Source of the DNA: Eubacterium sp. MSJ-33
Lineage (GTDB): Bacteria > Bacillota > Clostridia > Lachnospirales > Lachnospiraceae
DNA: 64,000 bases
Assembly: GCF_022174665.1 (NCBI RefSeq)
Contig: NZ_CP076562.1
Location: 1,687,001 to 1,751,000, forward strand
Reading direction: 5' to 3'
Shown here: in pieces, positions 16,156 to 26,242 of the stretch
How the letters are laid out: each line of letters opens with the position of its first letter
Position numbering within the stretch: the first letter of the stretch is position 1
Notes under the pieces: model-generated
Database searches by the model: none
The model's input: only the letters and a program-made list of their open reading frames with translations
What the model was told of the DNA's origin: nothing
Made by a program: the position numbers and the translations under genes

Positions 16156-17327
16156 GTCTTTTGCTCTCTTAACCGTCCAATAAATCTCTCTAATCTTCCC
16201 ATTGCTTCTTTGAGCTGCTCGATTGAGTATGCGTATGAGATACGCAGGAAACCTTCGCCACAGTCACCAAACGCGGTGCCCGGCACGACTGCCAACTCCT
16301 CCTCACGGAGCAGTCTTGTTGCGAATTCGTCACTCGTGATGCCAAACTCCTTAATGCACGGGAATACATAGAATGCACCATGCGGCTCAAAGCATGGAAG
16401 TCCCATCTCCTCGAACTTTTTCAACAAAAACCGACGTCTTTGGTCATAGGACTTGCACATCCGCTCAATGTCCGCATCACCATTTTTGATTGCCTCGATG
16501 GCTGCATACTGGCTCGTCGTCGGTGCACACATAATTGCAAACTGATGGATTTTTGTCATCTGATGCGCAATCACCTCCGGTGCAAGCGCATAGCCAAGTC
16601 TCCATCCGGTCATCGCATACGCTTTGGAAAAACCGTTGATGACAATCGTCCGTTCCTTCATGCCCGGCAGGGATGAAATCGAGCAATGTTTCTCGCCACC
16701 ATATGTAAGCTCTGAATAAATCTCATCGGAGATCACATAGATATCCTTCTCCTGACAAATCTTCGCGATCGGTTCAAGATCCTCCTTCGTCATTACCGCC
16801 CCTGTCGGATTGCTCGGAAATGCAAGGATTAAAATCTTCGTCTTATCTGTGATTGCTGCAAGCAGCTCCTCCGAAGTCAGACGGAACTGATTCTCATTTT
16901 TCAGTTCAATCGTAACCGGCACAGCCCCAATCAACTGTACACAAGGCACATAGGATACATAACATGGCTCCGGGATAATAACCTCATCCCCCGGATCAAG
17001 CATGGCACGAAGCGCCACATCAATACCCTCGCTACCACCGACGGTCAGCAATGCCTCGGTCTTGTAATTATACAATACGTTATATTTTCTCTGATACCAT
17101 TTACAGATTTCCTGACGCAACTCAATCAGTCCGGAATTCGAGGTGTAAAATGTCCGTCCCTTTTCCAGCGAACGGATACCCTCGGACCGAACATGCCAAG
17201 GTGTATCAAAATCCGGCTCACCAACACCGAGTGAGATTGCATGTGGCATCTCGCTTACAATGTCAAAGAACTTCCGGATTCCAGATGGCTTAATCTGTTC
17301 TATCGTTTTTGACAATGGATTTCTCAC
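16149..17327 (-). CDS. class I/II PLP-dependent aminotransferase
   Basis: 392 residues, fold type I. Seen: SLGVGEPDFDTPWHV, VGGSEGIDVALRAMLDPGDEVI, AFPSNPTGAVM, SDEIYSELTY and the PLP-lysine segment INGFSKAYAMTGWRLGY, then the C-terminal Arg in GFLRISYAYS. This suits an aspartate or aromatic/branched amino acid aminotransferase; the substrate cannot be told from sequence alone. The ATG overlaps the stop of the Lrp-type regulator by 4 nt, a coupling common for Lrp proteins that control a neighbouring amino acid enzyme. Confidence 0.92.
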   Translation of the reverse strand: MRNPLSKTIEQIKPSGIRKFFDIVSEMPHAISLGVGEPDFDTPWHVRSEGIRSLEKGRTFYTSNSGLIELRQEICKWYQRKYNVLYNYKTEALLTVGGSEGIDVALRAMLDPGDEVIIPEPCYVSYVPCVQLIGAVPVTIELKNENQFRLTSEELLAAITDKTKILILAFPSNPTGAVMTKEDLEPIAKICQEKDIYVISDEIYSELTYGGEKHCSISSLPGMKERTIVINGFSKAYAMTGWRLGYALAPEVIAHQMTKIHQFAIMCAPTTSQYAAIEAIKNGDADIERMCKSYDQRRRFLLKKFEEMGLPCFEPHGAFYVFPCIKEFGITSDEFATRLLREEELAVVPGTAFGDCGEGFLRISYAYSIEQLKEAMGRLERFIGRLREQKTC

Positions 17328-17806
17328 GGTGCAATTACCAACCTTTCATCCTGACTTGGTGTCTGGAAAATGACACCATGGTCTTTATATTTTTTCAGTA
17401 CAAAGTTCGTGGATGTAGCAATAACATCCTCGATAATTGCCAGCTTTTCGGATACAAAATGCGAAACCTCCCGCAAAGTCTTTCCCTGAATAACAACCAT
17501 AAAGTCGTATGCACCTGCAATCAGGTAGACAGAGTGTACTTCATCGAAATTTCTGACACGATCCGCGATTTGGTCAAATCCCGCTTCTCTCTGCGGTGTA
17601 ACCTTGACTTCGATCATGGCTGTTACCATTTCCGCTCCAACCTTATCCCAGTCAATCATAGTATGGTATCCACAGATGATGCTTTCGTCTTCCATCGCTT
17701 TGATATCCGCGGCCACCGCGGCTTCATCCGCGCCGATCATCGCGGCAATATCCTTCACTGTCAGTCTGCTGTCAGTTTCGAGCAGCTTCAAAATTTCATT
17801 TCTCAT
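17324..17806 (-). CDS. Lrp/AsnC family transcriptional regulator
   Basis: 160 residues: N-terminal winged helix-turn-helix (LETDSRLTVKDIAAMIGADEAAV, about 9-31) and a RAM effector domain (VTAMIEVKVTPQREAGFDQIA, then VYLIAGAYDFMVVIQG with the usual Gly). Such proteins form octamers and respond to amino acids. The ATG with AGGAGG 8 nt upstream is preferred over a GTG directly before it. It is the first gene of the aminotransferase-trmL-radical SAM unit and likely controls it and itself. Confidence 0.92.
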   Translation of the reverse strand: MRNEILKLLETDSRLTVKDIAAMIGADEAAVAADIKAMEDESIICGYHTMIDWDKVGAEMVTAMIEVKVTPQREAGFDQIADRVRNFDEVHSVYLIAGAYDFMVVIQGKTLREVSHFVSEKLAIIEDVIATSTNFVLKKYKDHGVIFQTPSQDERLVIAP

Positions 17807-17831
17807 CACATCTACCTCCTGATATTATTTA

Positions 17832-17866
17832 CAACGTATAGAAATATTATATATTTTTTCACGTTG
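17832..17866. promoter_or_regulatory. AT-rich palindrome upstream of the lrp gene
   Basis: CAACGT (17832-17837) and ACGTTG (17861-17866) form the ends of an imperfect 35-bp palindrome with an A/T centre that includes a TATAAT on the minus strand. It lies 25 bp before the Lrp-family start. The position and symmetry suit an autoregulatory operator; no -35 box is clear. Confidence 0.4.
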
Positions 17867-17965
17867 CATATATTCTTTCCAGTACCATGCTTTGGCATTC
17901 TCCGCTTTCTAAAGGTTGAATTTCCCCAATTTCCATGATACATTGAAACCATACAGTATTACAAA

Positions 17966-18073
17966 TTAGAATGCAGAGACAAGCAATCCAACAACCATGG
18001 CAAATACCAGTACACCACAGATGATTGCTGCAATTCTCTTTGTTTTCTTTTTGTTGCTGAAATCAAATAACAT
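17966..18073 (-). CDS. 35-residue single-span membrane protein
   Basis: Starts at ATG with GGGAGGT 6-8 nt upstream. The product opens MLFDFSNKKKTKR, a basic cytoplasmic head, followed by one hydrophobic helix (about residues 14-34, IAAIICGVLVFAMVVGLL) and a stop four residues later. Nothing else is encoded. Codon use is normal for the region and a TATAAT box lies 34 bp upstream at 18112-18107. It is divergent from the next gene with only 29 bp between the two starts. The function is unknown; many small single-span proteins modulate larger membrane complexes. Confidence 0.68.
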   Translation of the reverse strand: MLFDFSNKKKTKRIAAIICGVLVFAMVVGLLVSAF

Positions 18074-18102
18074 GAATTTTACCTCCCGAAAGGATTATTT
18101 TT

Positions 18103-18726
18103 ATGCATTATATTACTATTATCATTTGTTCTTCGTTTTTGGCTTTGTGCTTCACCGTTACGCGCAACGTCTCCCGATTCAAGAAAACACACGGTCTAAG
18201 CCGTGAGAATCTTCTCGAGCGCGAATCCGAAGCAAATTCCGTGCGGAAAGCAGACATCTCCGACCTTCCTTATATCAAGATTCCACTCGATACACTTCCG
18301 CTCCCTGCTCTTTCTGCATGCAATCATGCCGAACTTGCAAATGAACTGCGCACACTGGCAGAGAAAAAAATCTTAAATCTCTCTATGTACACAAATACCG
18401 ATCTGAAATTGATGTACGGTCCTGCCAATCTGGACACATTATCTGCCTGCGATGACGCCTATGCCAATCTAATCCTGCTCCTAAACCGGATTGGGCAGAC
18501 GCTGATTGACGCAGATGCCACAGCCGATGCCGAGCAATTTCTCGCCTATGCGGTTGCCATCGGATCCGACATTACAACCAGCTATACCATGCTCGCAGCC
18601 ATCTATGCGGATGCACACGACATAGCACATCTGAATGAACTGATTCACAAGGCAGAAGCAATTACATCTCTGTCCGGCAAGACAATTCAAATTAAGCTTC
18701 ATTCTATCAAATCTGAACTGAAATAG
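18103..18726 (+). CDS. N-terminally anchored helical (TPR-like) hypothetical protein
   Basis: 207 residues, ATG with AAAGGA 8 nt upstream. Residues 3-20 are a hydrophobic anchor (YITIIICSSFLALCFTV) followed by a basic segment. From about residue 75 it is all-helical with Ala/Leu patterns such as DAEQFLAYAVAIGSDITTSYTMLAAIYADAHD, which look like one or two tetratricopeptide units. No enzyme motif is visible. It stands alone on the plus strand between two minus-strand units and is convergent with the DUF815 gene (3 bp apart), with no terminator between. Confidence 0.7.
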   Translation: MHYITIIICSSFLALCFTVTRNVSRFKKTHGLSRENLLERESEANSVRKADISDLPYIKIPLDTLPLPALSACNHAELANELRTLAEKKILNLSMYTNTDLKLMYGPANLDTLSACDDAYANLILLLNRIGQTLIDADATADAEQFLAYAVAIGSDITTSYTMLAAIYADAHDIAHLNELIHKAEAITSLSGKTIQIKLHSIKSELK

Positions 18727-18729
18727 CAA

Positions 18730-20037
18730 TCATGCTTTTCCAGCAAGATAATTCATAAACTGCTGTGCCGTACGTCCGGATACACCTCCATGGGAAAGTT
18801 CCCATTTATTTGCTTCCGCCAGCAATTCCTGCTCTGAAAGTCCGATTTCTGGATGTTTCTTCGCCAGACCAAGTACAATATCATTAAATTCATTTCTTGA
18901 CGGACGTGAATAGCTGATTGTCACACCAAAACGGTTGACTAAAGAAAGCTTCTCCTGCATCGTATCGGAACGATGCATACCGTTATCAGTCTCAACATCA
19001 TCACGGTCATTCCATGTCTCCTTAATCAAATGTCTCCGGTTTGAAGTTGCATAAATCAGCACATTGTCCGGCTTTGTCTCGAGTCCACCTTCAATCACTG
19101 CTTTCAGATATTTATACTCTATCTCGAATTCTTCAAAAGAAAGATCATCCATATAGATAATGAATTTGTAATTTCGATTTTTCACGTGGGAGATCACGGC
19201 CGACAGATCTTTAAACTGGTGCTTGTAGATCTCGATCATACGCAGTCCCTGCTCATAGTACTGGTTGATAATTGCCTTGATACTCGTCGATTTTCCCGTA
19301 CCGCTGTCACCAAACAGCAGACAATTGTTCGCCTTTTTTCCAAGCACAAATGCCTCTGTATTATCCACCAGCTTTTTCTTCTGGATCTCATAACCGATCA
19401 GATCATCAAGCATTACCTTATCCGTATTTGTAATCGGGATAAATTCCAGCTCCTTACCCTCATCATGGCGGATGCGGAATGCCTTGTTCAGGCCGAACAT
19501 TCCAACTCCATACTGTTTATAAAAAGCGGTCATGATATCAAAGATTTCATCCACACTTTCTGCCGCACTCACGCGATCACTGATATCTCGCACCTTCTCA
19601 CTGACATTCTGATTGTACATCTGTTCCTTCTTCGGCAGTGATTTATAATTCGTGATTGTTGTAAAACAATTGATACCGAGATCTTCCTCAATCGGAGTAA
19701 AATCAAAATGGAACAACCGTTTGAAGATGGCGTAGTCATTTTTTGCAAATGCATTGACTGATCCATCTCCCGCACCAACCTTCTCGCAGGTAAGTGTAAA
19801 TGAATTCTCGTTTGTAATCAGCAAAAACGCCAGGTAATCCTGCCACAGGTTTCGGTTGAATCCATAGCTGGTTGCCACATCCAAAATCCGCTTGATCTGC
19901 TGGTAAATCCGTGTAACCAATTCCTCCTTGGTACTCGTTTTCTTCTCCCATGCTTCAAAAATATCCGCCATGGAATACAAGATACTGTCTTTTCCTAAAT
20001 CACGATATAAAACGAGTCCCGGCACTTCTTTGTACAT
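18730..20037 (-). CDS. DUF815-type AAA+ ATPase
   Basis: 435 residues. The C-terminal half is a AAA+ module: [19 protein letters not shown] (Walker A, 243-250), [11 protein letters not shown] (Walker B), [12 protein letters not shown] (sensor 1). The segment [21 protein letters not shown] just before it is typical of DUF815. The N-terminal 190 residues are helical. The function in the family is unknown. Its AAGGAG site lies within the end of the AI-2E transporter gene, 4 bp upstream, so they are co-transcribed. Confidence 0.88.
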   Translation of the reverse strand: MYKEVPGLVLYRDLGKDSILYSMADIFEAWEKKTSTKEELVTRIYQQIKRILDVATSYGFNRNLWQDYLAFLLITNENSFTLTCEKVGAGDGSVNAFAKNDYAIFKRLFHFDFTPIEEDLGINCFTTITNYKSLPKKEQMYNQNVSEKVRDISDRVSAAESVDEIFDIMTAFYKQYGVGMFGLNKAFRIRHDEGKELEFIPITNTDKVMLDDLIGYEIQKKKLVDNTEAFVLGKKANNCLLFGDSGTGKSTSIKAIINQYYEQGLRMIEIYKHQFKDLSAVISHVKNRNYKFIIYMDDLSFEEFEIEYKYLKAVIEGGLETKPDNVLIYATSNRRHLIKETWNDRDDVETDNGMHRSDTMQEKLSLVNRFGVTISYSRPSRNEFNDIVLGLAKKHPEIGLSEQELLAEANKWELSHGGVSGRTAQQFMNYLAGKA

Positions 20038-20041
20038 ATTG

Positions 20042-21280
20042 TTACATCTCCTTGTTTTGTTTTTTACTGTCCGCTTTTTCGTCTTTTGTTTTCATTGCAA
20101 ACAGCCGCCTGCCTGCCGATTCGAGTGGCACTACATCGTCCGGCACCTGTTTTTCATCGACATCAATCTCCCGTTTTTTTATTCTCCGGTACACAATCGA
20201 CCGAAAATATGCATAAAGCACAGACACAAGCGGAATGAAGATAAACATTCCGACCACACCCATCAGGTCCCCACCGGCAATCACAGCCAGAAGCACCCAG
20301 ATTGCGGGCAGATTAATGTCTCCGCCGACAAGCTTCGGATAGATAAAATAATTCTCTATAAACTGTAATATAAAGAACAGCAGCACAAACCACAGCACCT
20401 GCTTCGGATCGACAACCAGAAGCAGAAAGCACCCGATAAAAAGTCCTATAAATGCACCAAAGACCGGTATCAATGCCGTAAATGCAATCAAAACACCTAT
20501 CGTGAGCGGATATTGTATGCCCGCGATTGCCATTGCAATCATGAACATGATGCCGAGGATGATACCCTCGCGGAACTGTCCGGTAAAAAACTTGGAGAAT
20601 GTCGTACTTGCAATCTTGCCAAACACCATCAGCTCATCTGCCGCCTTTTCCTTGAACAACGCATAGATGACAAGCTTCGTCTGTCTGCCGAGTTTCTCTT
20701 TCTGTGCCAGAATATATGCAGAAAACACAATCCCAATAAATATATTTATGACGGTTCCAATGATGGAAGAGAAAATAGAAACCGTCGCTGACATGATTTC
20801 TCCACCGTTATCATTAAAAAACGAGAATATCTGGTCAAAATCCGGTTCAATCCCCGCAATTTTCTCCGATATGGCCGGAATATTCTTTGTGTATGCAAGC
20901 GCAAGGTCTTTTGCCCGGTTTACAAATCCTGGCAGAAGCTCTTTCACTTTTCCGACGGTATCCGCAACTTCCGGTACAACTACAAATAACACAAGTGCTA
21001 TAAAAAGCAGCGCCGCAATATACGTAAGTACCATGCTGATTGGACGGCGGAAACGATACAGACGGTTTTTTTCATTCTTAAAAATTCCCTGTTCAATTCC
21101 GCGCATCGGAATGTTCAACACAAATGCAATCCCGCACCCGATTAAAAATGGAAGCAGTACAGAAAAAGCCATACTGAAAAATCCGCTTATAATATGCAGA
21201 TGATTGACTACAAATATCAAAAGTACCGTAAATGTAATAATCGCAAGTATCAATTGTACCAAATGTTTTTTGTCTTTCAT
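20042..21280 (-). CDS. AI-2E family (PerM/YtvI-like) membrane transporter
   Basis: 412 residues with about eight membrane helices arranged as in the family: a pair at the N-terminus, one near residue 80, a long soluble stretch (110-150) and a cluster with [26 protein letters not shown] and [31 protein letters not shown]. The N-P/GG signature region is intact. Members export or import diverse small molecules (YtvI and TqsA are examples); the substrate here is unknown. A basic, acidic mixed tail of about 40 residues lies in the cytoplasm. Confidence 0.88.
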   Translation of the reverse strand: MKDKKHLVQLILAIITFTVLLIFVVNHLHIISGFFSMAFSVLLPFLIGCGIAFVLNIPMRGIEQGIFKNEKNRLYRFRRPISMVLTYIAALLFIALVLFVVVPEVADTVGKVKELLPGFVNRAKDLALAYTKNIPAISEKIAGIEPDFDQIFSFFNDNGGEIMSATVSIFSSIIGTVINIFIGIVFSAYILAQKEKLGRQTKLVIYALFKEKAADELMVFGKIASTTFSKFFTGQFREGIILGIMFMIAMAIAGIQYPLTIGVLIAFTALIPVFGAFIGLFIGCFLLLVVDPKQVLWFVLLFFILQFIENYFIYPKLVGGDINLPAIWVLLAVIAGGDLMGVVGMFIFIPLVSVLYAYFRSIVYRRIKKREIDVDEKQVPDDVVPLESAGRRLFAMKTKDEKADSKKQNKEM

Positions 21281-21326
21281 TCCTTTTCCCTTTGAACCCT
21301 GTATTTACTTTCATCCGAAATCCGGA

Positions 21327-22163
21327 TTATAGGCATGCTGCATAGACATCCCGCTTGGAAATACCGCGATCCTTTGCAACCAGCTTCATCGCTTCTTTTT
21401 TATCGATTCCCTGCTCAAGATACATCTGCAAATGTTTTTCAATACTCATTGTTTCCCACTTTTGATGTGCTTCCGTCTCGATTGCCTCCCATGACAATCC
21501 CTCAATCACAAGAATACATTCGCCCTTTGCTTCTTCCACGGCATAAAAATCGACTGCTTCCTGCAAAGTCGTCTTCCAAAATGTCTCATGTTTCTTCGTA
21601 ATCTCCCTGCAGACTGTAACCGACCGGTTTCCAAGTGTACCAAGCAGCTCCTGCAACGTCTTCTTCAGCCGGTGTGGTGCCTCATAAACTACGATCGTGC
21701 GTGTTTCTTTCGCCAGTACCGCAAGCACCGCCTGCCGTTCCTTCTTGTCCATCGGTAAAAAAGCTTCAAATGCAAATCGTCTGGTTGCCTGTCCGGATGC
21801 AATCAACGCATTGACCGCAGCGCACGCGCCCGGTACCGGAACCACCTGTATCCCAGACTCATAACACTGCCTCGTAATCTCCTCCCCGGGATCTGAAATA
21901 CCCGGTGTTCCGGCATCGGTAATCACTGCGATATTCATTCCCTGGAGAAGCTTATCCACAAGTACCTGTGCCTTCTCGTATTTGTTATGTTCATGATAGC
22001 TTGTCATCGGTGTCTTGATGTCAAAATGATTGAGCAGCTTGATACTGTTTCTCGTATCCTCCGCCGCAATCAGATCCACCTCTCCAAGCAATCGCACCGC
22101 ACGGTAAGTCATATCTTCCAGATTCCCGATTGGTGTTGCGATCAAATACAATATTCCTGCCAT
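21327..22163 (-). CDS. rsmI: 16S rRNA (cytidine(1402)-2'-O)-methyltransferase
   Basis: Modifies C1402 in the ribosomal decoding centre using S-adenosylmethionine. It has 278 residues with the tetrapyrrole-methylase fold: LYLIATPIGNLEDMTYRA (5-22), AAEDTRNSIKLL, TDAGTPGISDPGEEI, the PVPGACAAVNALIASG loop and a short C-terminal extension GISKRDVYAACL typical of RsmI. It follows the trmN-like gene by 21 bp in the conserved holB-ricT-trmN-rsmI order (yabA is absent). Confidence 0.96.
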   Translation of the reverse strand: MAGILYLIATPIGNLEDMTYRAVRLLGEVDLIAAEDTRNSIKLLNHFDIKTPMTSYHEHNKYEKAQVLVDKLLQGMNIAVITDAGTPGISDPGEEITRQCYESGIQVVPVPGACAAVNALIASGQATRRFAFEAFLPMDKKERQAVLAVLAKETRTIVVYEAPHRLKKTLQELLGTLGNRSVTVCREITKKHETFWKTTLQEAVDFYAVEEAKGECILVIEGLSWEAIETEAHQKWETMSIEKHLQMYLEQGIDKKEAMKLVAKDRGISKRDVYAACL

Positions 22164-22184
22164 CTGACTATCTCCATCTATCCG

Positions 22185-22943
22185 TCAGGCATCTCCATAC
22201 CGTGTCAGAAGATCCTCGGTATAAGATCCGTCTTTTTTATATACAACCAGCGCCGGTTCCACTTTTAACATCGACCGGCCACCTTTATTTCCTTCGATCA
22301 GAACCATATTGGGTTCCTTGTCCGCATATGGCTGCACCATACATAACCGTTTGGGTTCGATATGATATGCCGACATTAGCCGTATAATCTCTGCCAGCCG
22401 AAACGGTTTATGTACCATCGCAAATGTACCGCCTTCACGAAGCAGATATCCCGCCGCCTTCACTACATCCTCAAGTTCCATCAAGATCTCATGCCGGGCA
22501 ATATTCTTCGGCGAATTTTCATTTTCCAGGCCATGATTTCCTTTGATATATGGCGGATTGCTCGTGACCGCCGAAAAACTCCCCGGTTTAAAGCGTTCAC
22601 GCACCTGCCGCATATCCCCTTCTACAATGGAGATAGCCTCTTCGAGACCGTTCATCTGCACACTGCGTTTGGCCATATCAGCACTGTATGCCTGCACCTC
22701 TAATCCGGTAAAATGTCCGCCCTTTCCCCGCGCCTGCATCAGCATCGGAATTACGCCGGTTCCGGTTCCGAGATCGATTACATCTCCATTTGGCGCACCC
22801 GTTGCAAAATCCGCAAGCAGCACAGCATCCATACCGAAGCAAAATACATCTTTGTTCTGTATGATATCATAGCCCCGGCACTGCAGATCATCAATCCGTT
22901 CTCCCGGTTTCAGCCATTTTTCTTTCTCATCCTTAGTCTTCAT
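22185..22943 (-). CDS. TrmN6/YabB-like adenine N6-methyltransferase
   Basis: Class I SAM-dependent methyltransferase, 252 residues. The SAM motif DLGTGTGVIPMLM (about 57-69) and the catalytic NPPYIKG identify an amino-methyltransferase of the YfiC/TrmN6 group, which methylates A37 of tRNA1(Val) in E. coli. The head PGERIDDLQCRGYDIIQNKDVFCFGMDAVLLADF is the family's usual opening. It overlaps the 3' end of ricT by 11 nt. Confidence 0.9.
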   Translation of the reverse strand: MKTKDEKEKWLKPGERIDDLQCRGYDIIQNKDVFCFGMDAVLLADFATGAPNGDVIDLGTGTGVIPMLMQARGKGGHFTGLEVQAYSADMAKRSVQMNGLEEAISIVEGDMRQVRERFKPGSFSAVTSNPPYIKGNHGLENENSPKNIARHEILMELEDVVKAAGYLLREGGTFAMVHKPFRLAEIIRLMSAYHIEPKRLCMVQPYADKEPNMVLIEGNKGGRSMLKVEPALVVYKKDGSYTEDLLTRYGDA

Positions 22944-23874
22944 CGAGCTTTGACTTTCCTTCCCTGCGTTCCAGGCTTTCCAGCTCCTTCAGTTCTTTTT
23001 CGGACGCGCCTTCATTACCGCCCTTCTTGCCATGACCGCCTTTGGATCCACCCTTTTTCTTCGGTTTAAAACGCAGTTCATCCACCTTGTACTCTTCAAT
23101 TTCAAATGTGTCGTCTTCCTGTGCAACCTTCAGTTTTACTTTCTGGCGAAGTACACTGACCGCTGTTACCTCTCCGGTTTTTCCATCAAATGTTTTTACA
23201 ACATCGCCAACATTCGGAAGCTTCTTGTTCAGATATTCATATGTTTCCTGCTCATGCGACAGACAGCACATCAGTCTGCCACACACACCGGAAATCTTGC
23301 CCGGATTCAAAGACAGATTCTGTTCCTTTGCCATCTTGATCGATACCGGTCCAAACTCAGACAGATGTGCATTACAGCATAACTGTCTGCCACAGATTCC
23401 GATGCCACCAAGAATCTTTGTCTCGTCCCGCACACCAACCTGTCGCAGCTCGATACGTGTCTTAAACACAGCCGCCAGATCTTTTACTAATTCACGGAAA
23501 TCCACTCTGCCGTCGGCAGTAAAATAAAATAACACTTTACTGTTATCAAACGAATACTCTGCACCGATCAACTTCATTTCCAGACCGCGGTTTGCGATTT
23601 TTTCCTTGCAGATCTCCATTGCCTTTTTATTCTTTTCCAGATTTTCTGCGTGTTTCTTCTCATCCGCTTCCGTTGCAATACGAATGATCGGCTTTAACTC
23701 GCCCTGTAATTTCGTCTCATCCACTTCTCTGCGTCCAAGCACAACCTTACCGAATTCCACACCATGCTGTGTCTCCACGATTACGAATCTGCCCGGATCA
23801 ATCTTATAGTTGAGCGGATTAAAAAAATATATCTTTCCATTTTCACGGAAACGAACTCCGATTACCTCTTTCAT
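22933..23874 (-). CDS. ricT: RicT/YaaT (PSP1 family) regulator of RNA processing
   Basis: 313 residues. In Bacillus, RicT (YaaT) forms the Y-complex with RicA and RicF, carries Fe-S clusters and tunes RNase Y cleavage, affecting sporulation, competence and biofilm. The Cys-rich PSP1 core is here: GGIGICGRQLCCNAHL and ISGVCGRLMCCLSHEQ, with all the paired Cys. A Lys/Gly-rich tail follows (KPKKKGGSKGGHGKKGG), which suggests contact with RNA. The ATG overlaps holB by 4 nt. Confidence 0.93.
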   Translation of the reverse strand: MKEVIGVRFRENGKIYFFNPLNYKIDPGRFVIVETQHGVEFGKVVLGRREVDETKLQGELKPIIRIATEADEKKHAENLEKNKKAMEICKEKIANRGLEMKLIGAEYSFDNSKVLFYFTADGRVDFRELVKDLAAVFKTRIELRQVGVRDETKILGGIGICGRQLCCNAHLSEFGPVSIKMAKEQNLSLNPGKISGVCGRLMCCLSHEQETYEYLNKKLPNVGDVVKTFDGKTGEVTAVSVLRQKVKLKVAQEDDTFEIEEYKVDELRFKPKKKGGSKGGHGKKGGNEGASEKELKELESLERREGKSKLDED

Positions 23875-24872
23875 TCTTCTGGCGATGCCTCCTCTTTCAA
23901 AGTTAGAAGCAACAGTTCCATTGTCACCTCAAAATCCGCATTGGCAAGCAGTCTCTGCTCTGCCTTTGCGATTGCATCAATCTTGTCTTCGATGCTCTTA
24001 AATGTCAGATTTCCAGCCTGCTTCTTCAAGGTTGAAAACTCGTTCTTAAACAGGATCTTGTCAACATTTCCGGTCACCTTCAACATCATTGCATCCCGGT
24101 ACCACATCATCATCAGATCCATATAATCATTCATCGACAGCTTAAACTGCTCAATATCTGTAACCGCTTTCCCAAGCGTCTCAACATCCATCTCGTCAAT
24201 GTGTGTAAGCACATTCACCACGGAATCCACGATAGACGCATACTCATCATTTCCGGCAAGTTTAATTGCCTTGCCAAGATTTCCCTGTGCAAAATCAAGG
24301 CAGAAATACGCCTTCTCCTTCGTGAGTCCCATCACCCCGGTCAGATATGCCAGTACATCACGCTCCCGAATCGGCTTCGTCTGCAGTTTCAGACACCGGG
24401 ACTTTACTGTCTCAAGTAATTTATCCAGATTCGTTGTGAGCAGCAGAATCACCGCATATGCCGGTGGTTCCTCAATTGTTTTCAGCATTGCATTCTGCGC
24501 CTGTACATTCAGTAGTTCCGCATCCGGGATAATATAAATCTTGTATTTCCCTTTATATGGTTTGATGTCAATCGTATTTATGAGCTGGTCACGAATCTCA
24601 TCAACAGAGATCAGATTCGGCTTCTCATGCGTCACCTGAATAATGTCCGGATAATTTCCCGTTGACATCTGAAGGCAGGATGAACAGCTTCCACATGGCT
24701 CTGTGCCACCCTCTTCACATTCCAGCGTCTCCGCAAATGCATTCGCCAGCGCTTTCTTACCACTGCCGGCATCACCGCTTATAATATATGCATGTGCGAC
24801 ATTTCCAGTCTCAATACTGCTTTTAAAATGTGCAATTATCTCCTCGTGGCCCACTATTCCTTTAAATCCCAT
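23871..24872 (-). CDS. holB: DNA polymerase III delta prime subunit
   Basis: Clamp-loader subunit, 333 residues. It has a nucleotide loop SGDAGSGKKALA (about 32-43, Lys replacing the usual Thr after GK), a Cys set CGSCSSC with an earlier Cys for zinc, PDAELLNVQAQNAMLKTIEEPP and SRCLKLQ. The C-terminal collar is less conserved. The neighbourhood tmk-yaaR-holB-ricT is the Firmicute standard. Confidence 0.94.
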   Translation of the reverse strand: MGFKGIVGHEEIIAHFKSSIETGNVAHAYIISGDAGSGKKALANAFAETLECEEGGTEPCGSCSSCLQMSTGNYPDIIQVTHEKPNLISVDEIRDQLINTIDIKPYKGKYKIYIIPDAELLNVQAQNAMLKTIEEPPAYAVILLLTTNLDKLLETVKSRCLKLQTKPIRERDVLAYLTGVMGLTKEKAYFCLDFAQGNLGKAIKLAGNDEYASIVDSVVNVLTHIDEMDVETLGKAVTDIEQFKLSMNDYMDLMMMWYRDAMMLKVTGNVDKILFKNEFSTLKKQAGNLTFKSIEDKIDAIAKAEQRLLANADFEVTMELLLLTLKEEASPEE

Positions 24873-24937
24873 AGCGTTCCCTCACTTTCCTTTTATTTAC
24901 GGGAATCGTCAGACAACGATATTCCCTCTTGTCTTAC

Positions 24938-25384
24938 TTACGTTGTTATATCAATCAGCAATCCACGGATATCATCTATTTTTCCGAGTATTGCAAGATG
25001 ATCTTTCTCTTCTTTCATCAGTTCCTGTGCCAGATCGTCCAGATTCTTATCCACCTGGCGGATGATGCCGTACACACGGTGTCTGCCCCGGCGGTCCAGG
25101 AAATTCTCTCTTGAAAACTCATGTGCATTTGCCGCAACCTCATTCATAAATTCCTTGATGGATGTGCGGTACTTTTTCATATCCTTGATATCCATGTGCT
25201 TCGCGATTTTCTCGCCCTGCTCTTCGATATCTTTCATCAGCCCGGAAAGTTTCTCTTTCAGGTCTGCTTTATCAATATTCCGGATGAGAGTAAATTTGAA
25301 CTCTTCATCCAAAGCCTTCTGGCTTTTCGGTGCTTCCATCTGTGTCAGCTGCTGCAATTGCGATATCTTGACATTGTTATCCAC
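24938..25384 (-). CDS. yaaR: YaaR family (DUF327) protein
   Basis: 148 residues, all helical: [37 protein letters not shown], then [49 protein letters not shown], the family signature. The function is unknown. The start is GTG with GGAGG 7 nt ahead. It occupies the conserved place between tmk and holB. Confidence 0.9.
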   Translation of the reverse strand: MDNNVKISQLQQLTQMEAPKSQKALDEEFKFTLIRNIDKADLKEKLSGLMKDIEEQGEKIAKHMDIKDMKKYRTSIKEFMNEVAANAHEFSRENFLDRRGRHRVYGIIRQVDKNLDDLAQELMKEEKDHLAILGKIDDIRGLLIDITT

Positions 25385-25469
25385 TTACTCTCCTCCTCTC
25401 TGTATCTCTTTTTAACAGAACAATTCAAACTGCTGTTCCCGGCGGATTCCCATCGAACGGCGTTACAGC

Positions 25470-26099
25470 TTACCTTGCCGCAAGCAATTTTTCTACCCGC
25501 ACAACAATCTCCTTATGAATCGACTCAATATCCTGCGTTGCATCGATTGTTACGATTCTCTCCGGTGCAAGCACTGCCAGATCCCGGTATCCCTGCGCTA
25601 CCTTCTCATGAAACGCTGTAGACTGTGCTTCCATACGGTCCAGCTCTGCGCGCGATTTTGCCCGGGCAAGTCCGGCCTCGGCAGACAAGTCCAGATGAAT
25701 CGTCAGATCCGGCCAGATATTCTGCATCGCAAATCCGTTCAGTTCATAAATCCTCTGCACACCAAGTCCCCGTGCAATCCCCTGATAGACTGCAGACGAA
25801 TCCACAAAACGATCACTGATCACAGCCTTTCCTGCATCCAATGCCGGTTTAATTACCTGAGCCACCAGTTGTGCTCGTGCCGCCGCATACAAAAGTGCTT
25901 CGGTCCGGTCATCCATCTCAGCATAATCCTTATTTAAAAGTATACCTCGTATTGCTTCACTGATCACCGTCCCGCCCGGTTCCCGCGTCACAACAACTTC
26001 CGCGTAACCGTGCTGCATCAAATGTTCTTTTAACTTCAAAATCTGCGTCGTCTTTCCGGAGCCATCCGGCCCTTCCATCGTCAGAAAAATACCCTTCAT
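25470..26099 (-). CDS. tmk: thymidylate kinase
   Basis: Phosphorylates dTMP to dTDP. 209 residues from the ATG: P-loop EGPDGSGKTTQ, the DR-type motif SDRFVDSSAVYQGIARGLG, REPGGT and a lid segment RAKSRAELDRMEAQ. A GTG nine bases upstream is also possible; both have modest purine tracts (AAGGA, AGGTGG) before them. TATAGT and TATAAA boxes lie just upstream, but no good -35 is seen. Confidence 0.95.
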   Translation of the reverse strand: MKGIFLTMEGPDGSGKTTQILKLKEHLMQHGYAEVVVTREPGGTVISEAIRGILLNKDYAEMDDRTEALLYAAARAQLVAQVIKPALDAGKAVISDRFVDSSAVYQGIARGLGVQRIYELNGFAMQNIWPDLTIHLDLSAEAGLARAKSRAELDRMEAQSTAFHEKVAQGYRDLAVLAPERIVTIDATQDIESIHKEIVVRVEKLLAAR

Positions 26100-26242
26100 T
26101 TGTTCCACCTGTTCCTTCGCATAGCTATTTATACTATACCATTATTAAACGGATTTTACCATAGATTTTTTCTTTCTTATATGTTATACTTAGTTGTGTT
26201 TTGCGAGATAAGCAAAACAGATTAATAAGGAGGTCTTATATT

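Noticed and set aside
17997..18206. 69-codon plus-strand frame across the small membrane gene
   Set aside because: Antisense to the better supported 35-residue gene and overlaps the next gene in another frame; no binding site.
21952..21960. Perfect DnaA box inside rsmI
   Set aside because: Single coding copy without neighbours; treated as chance.
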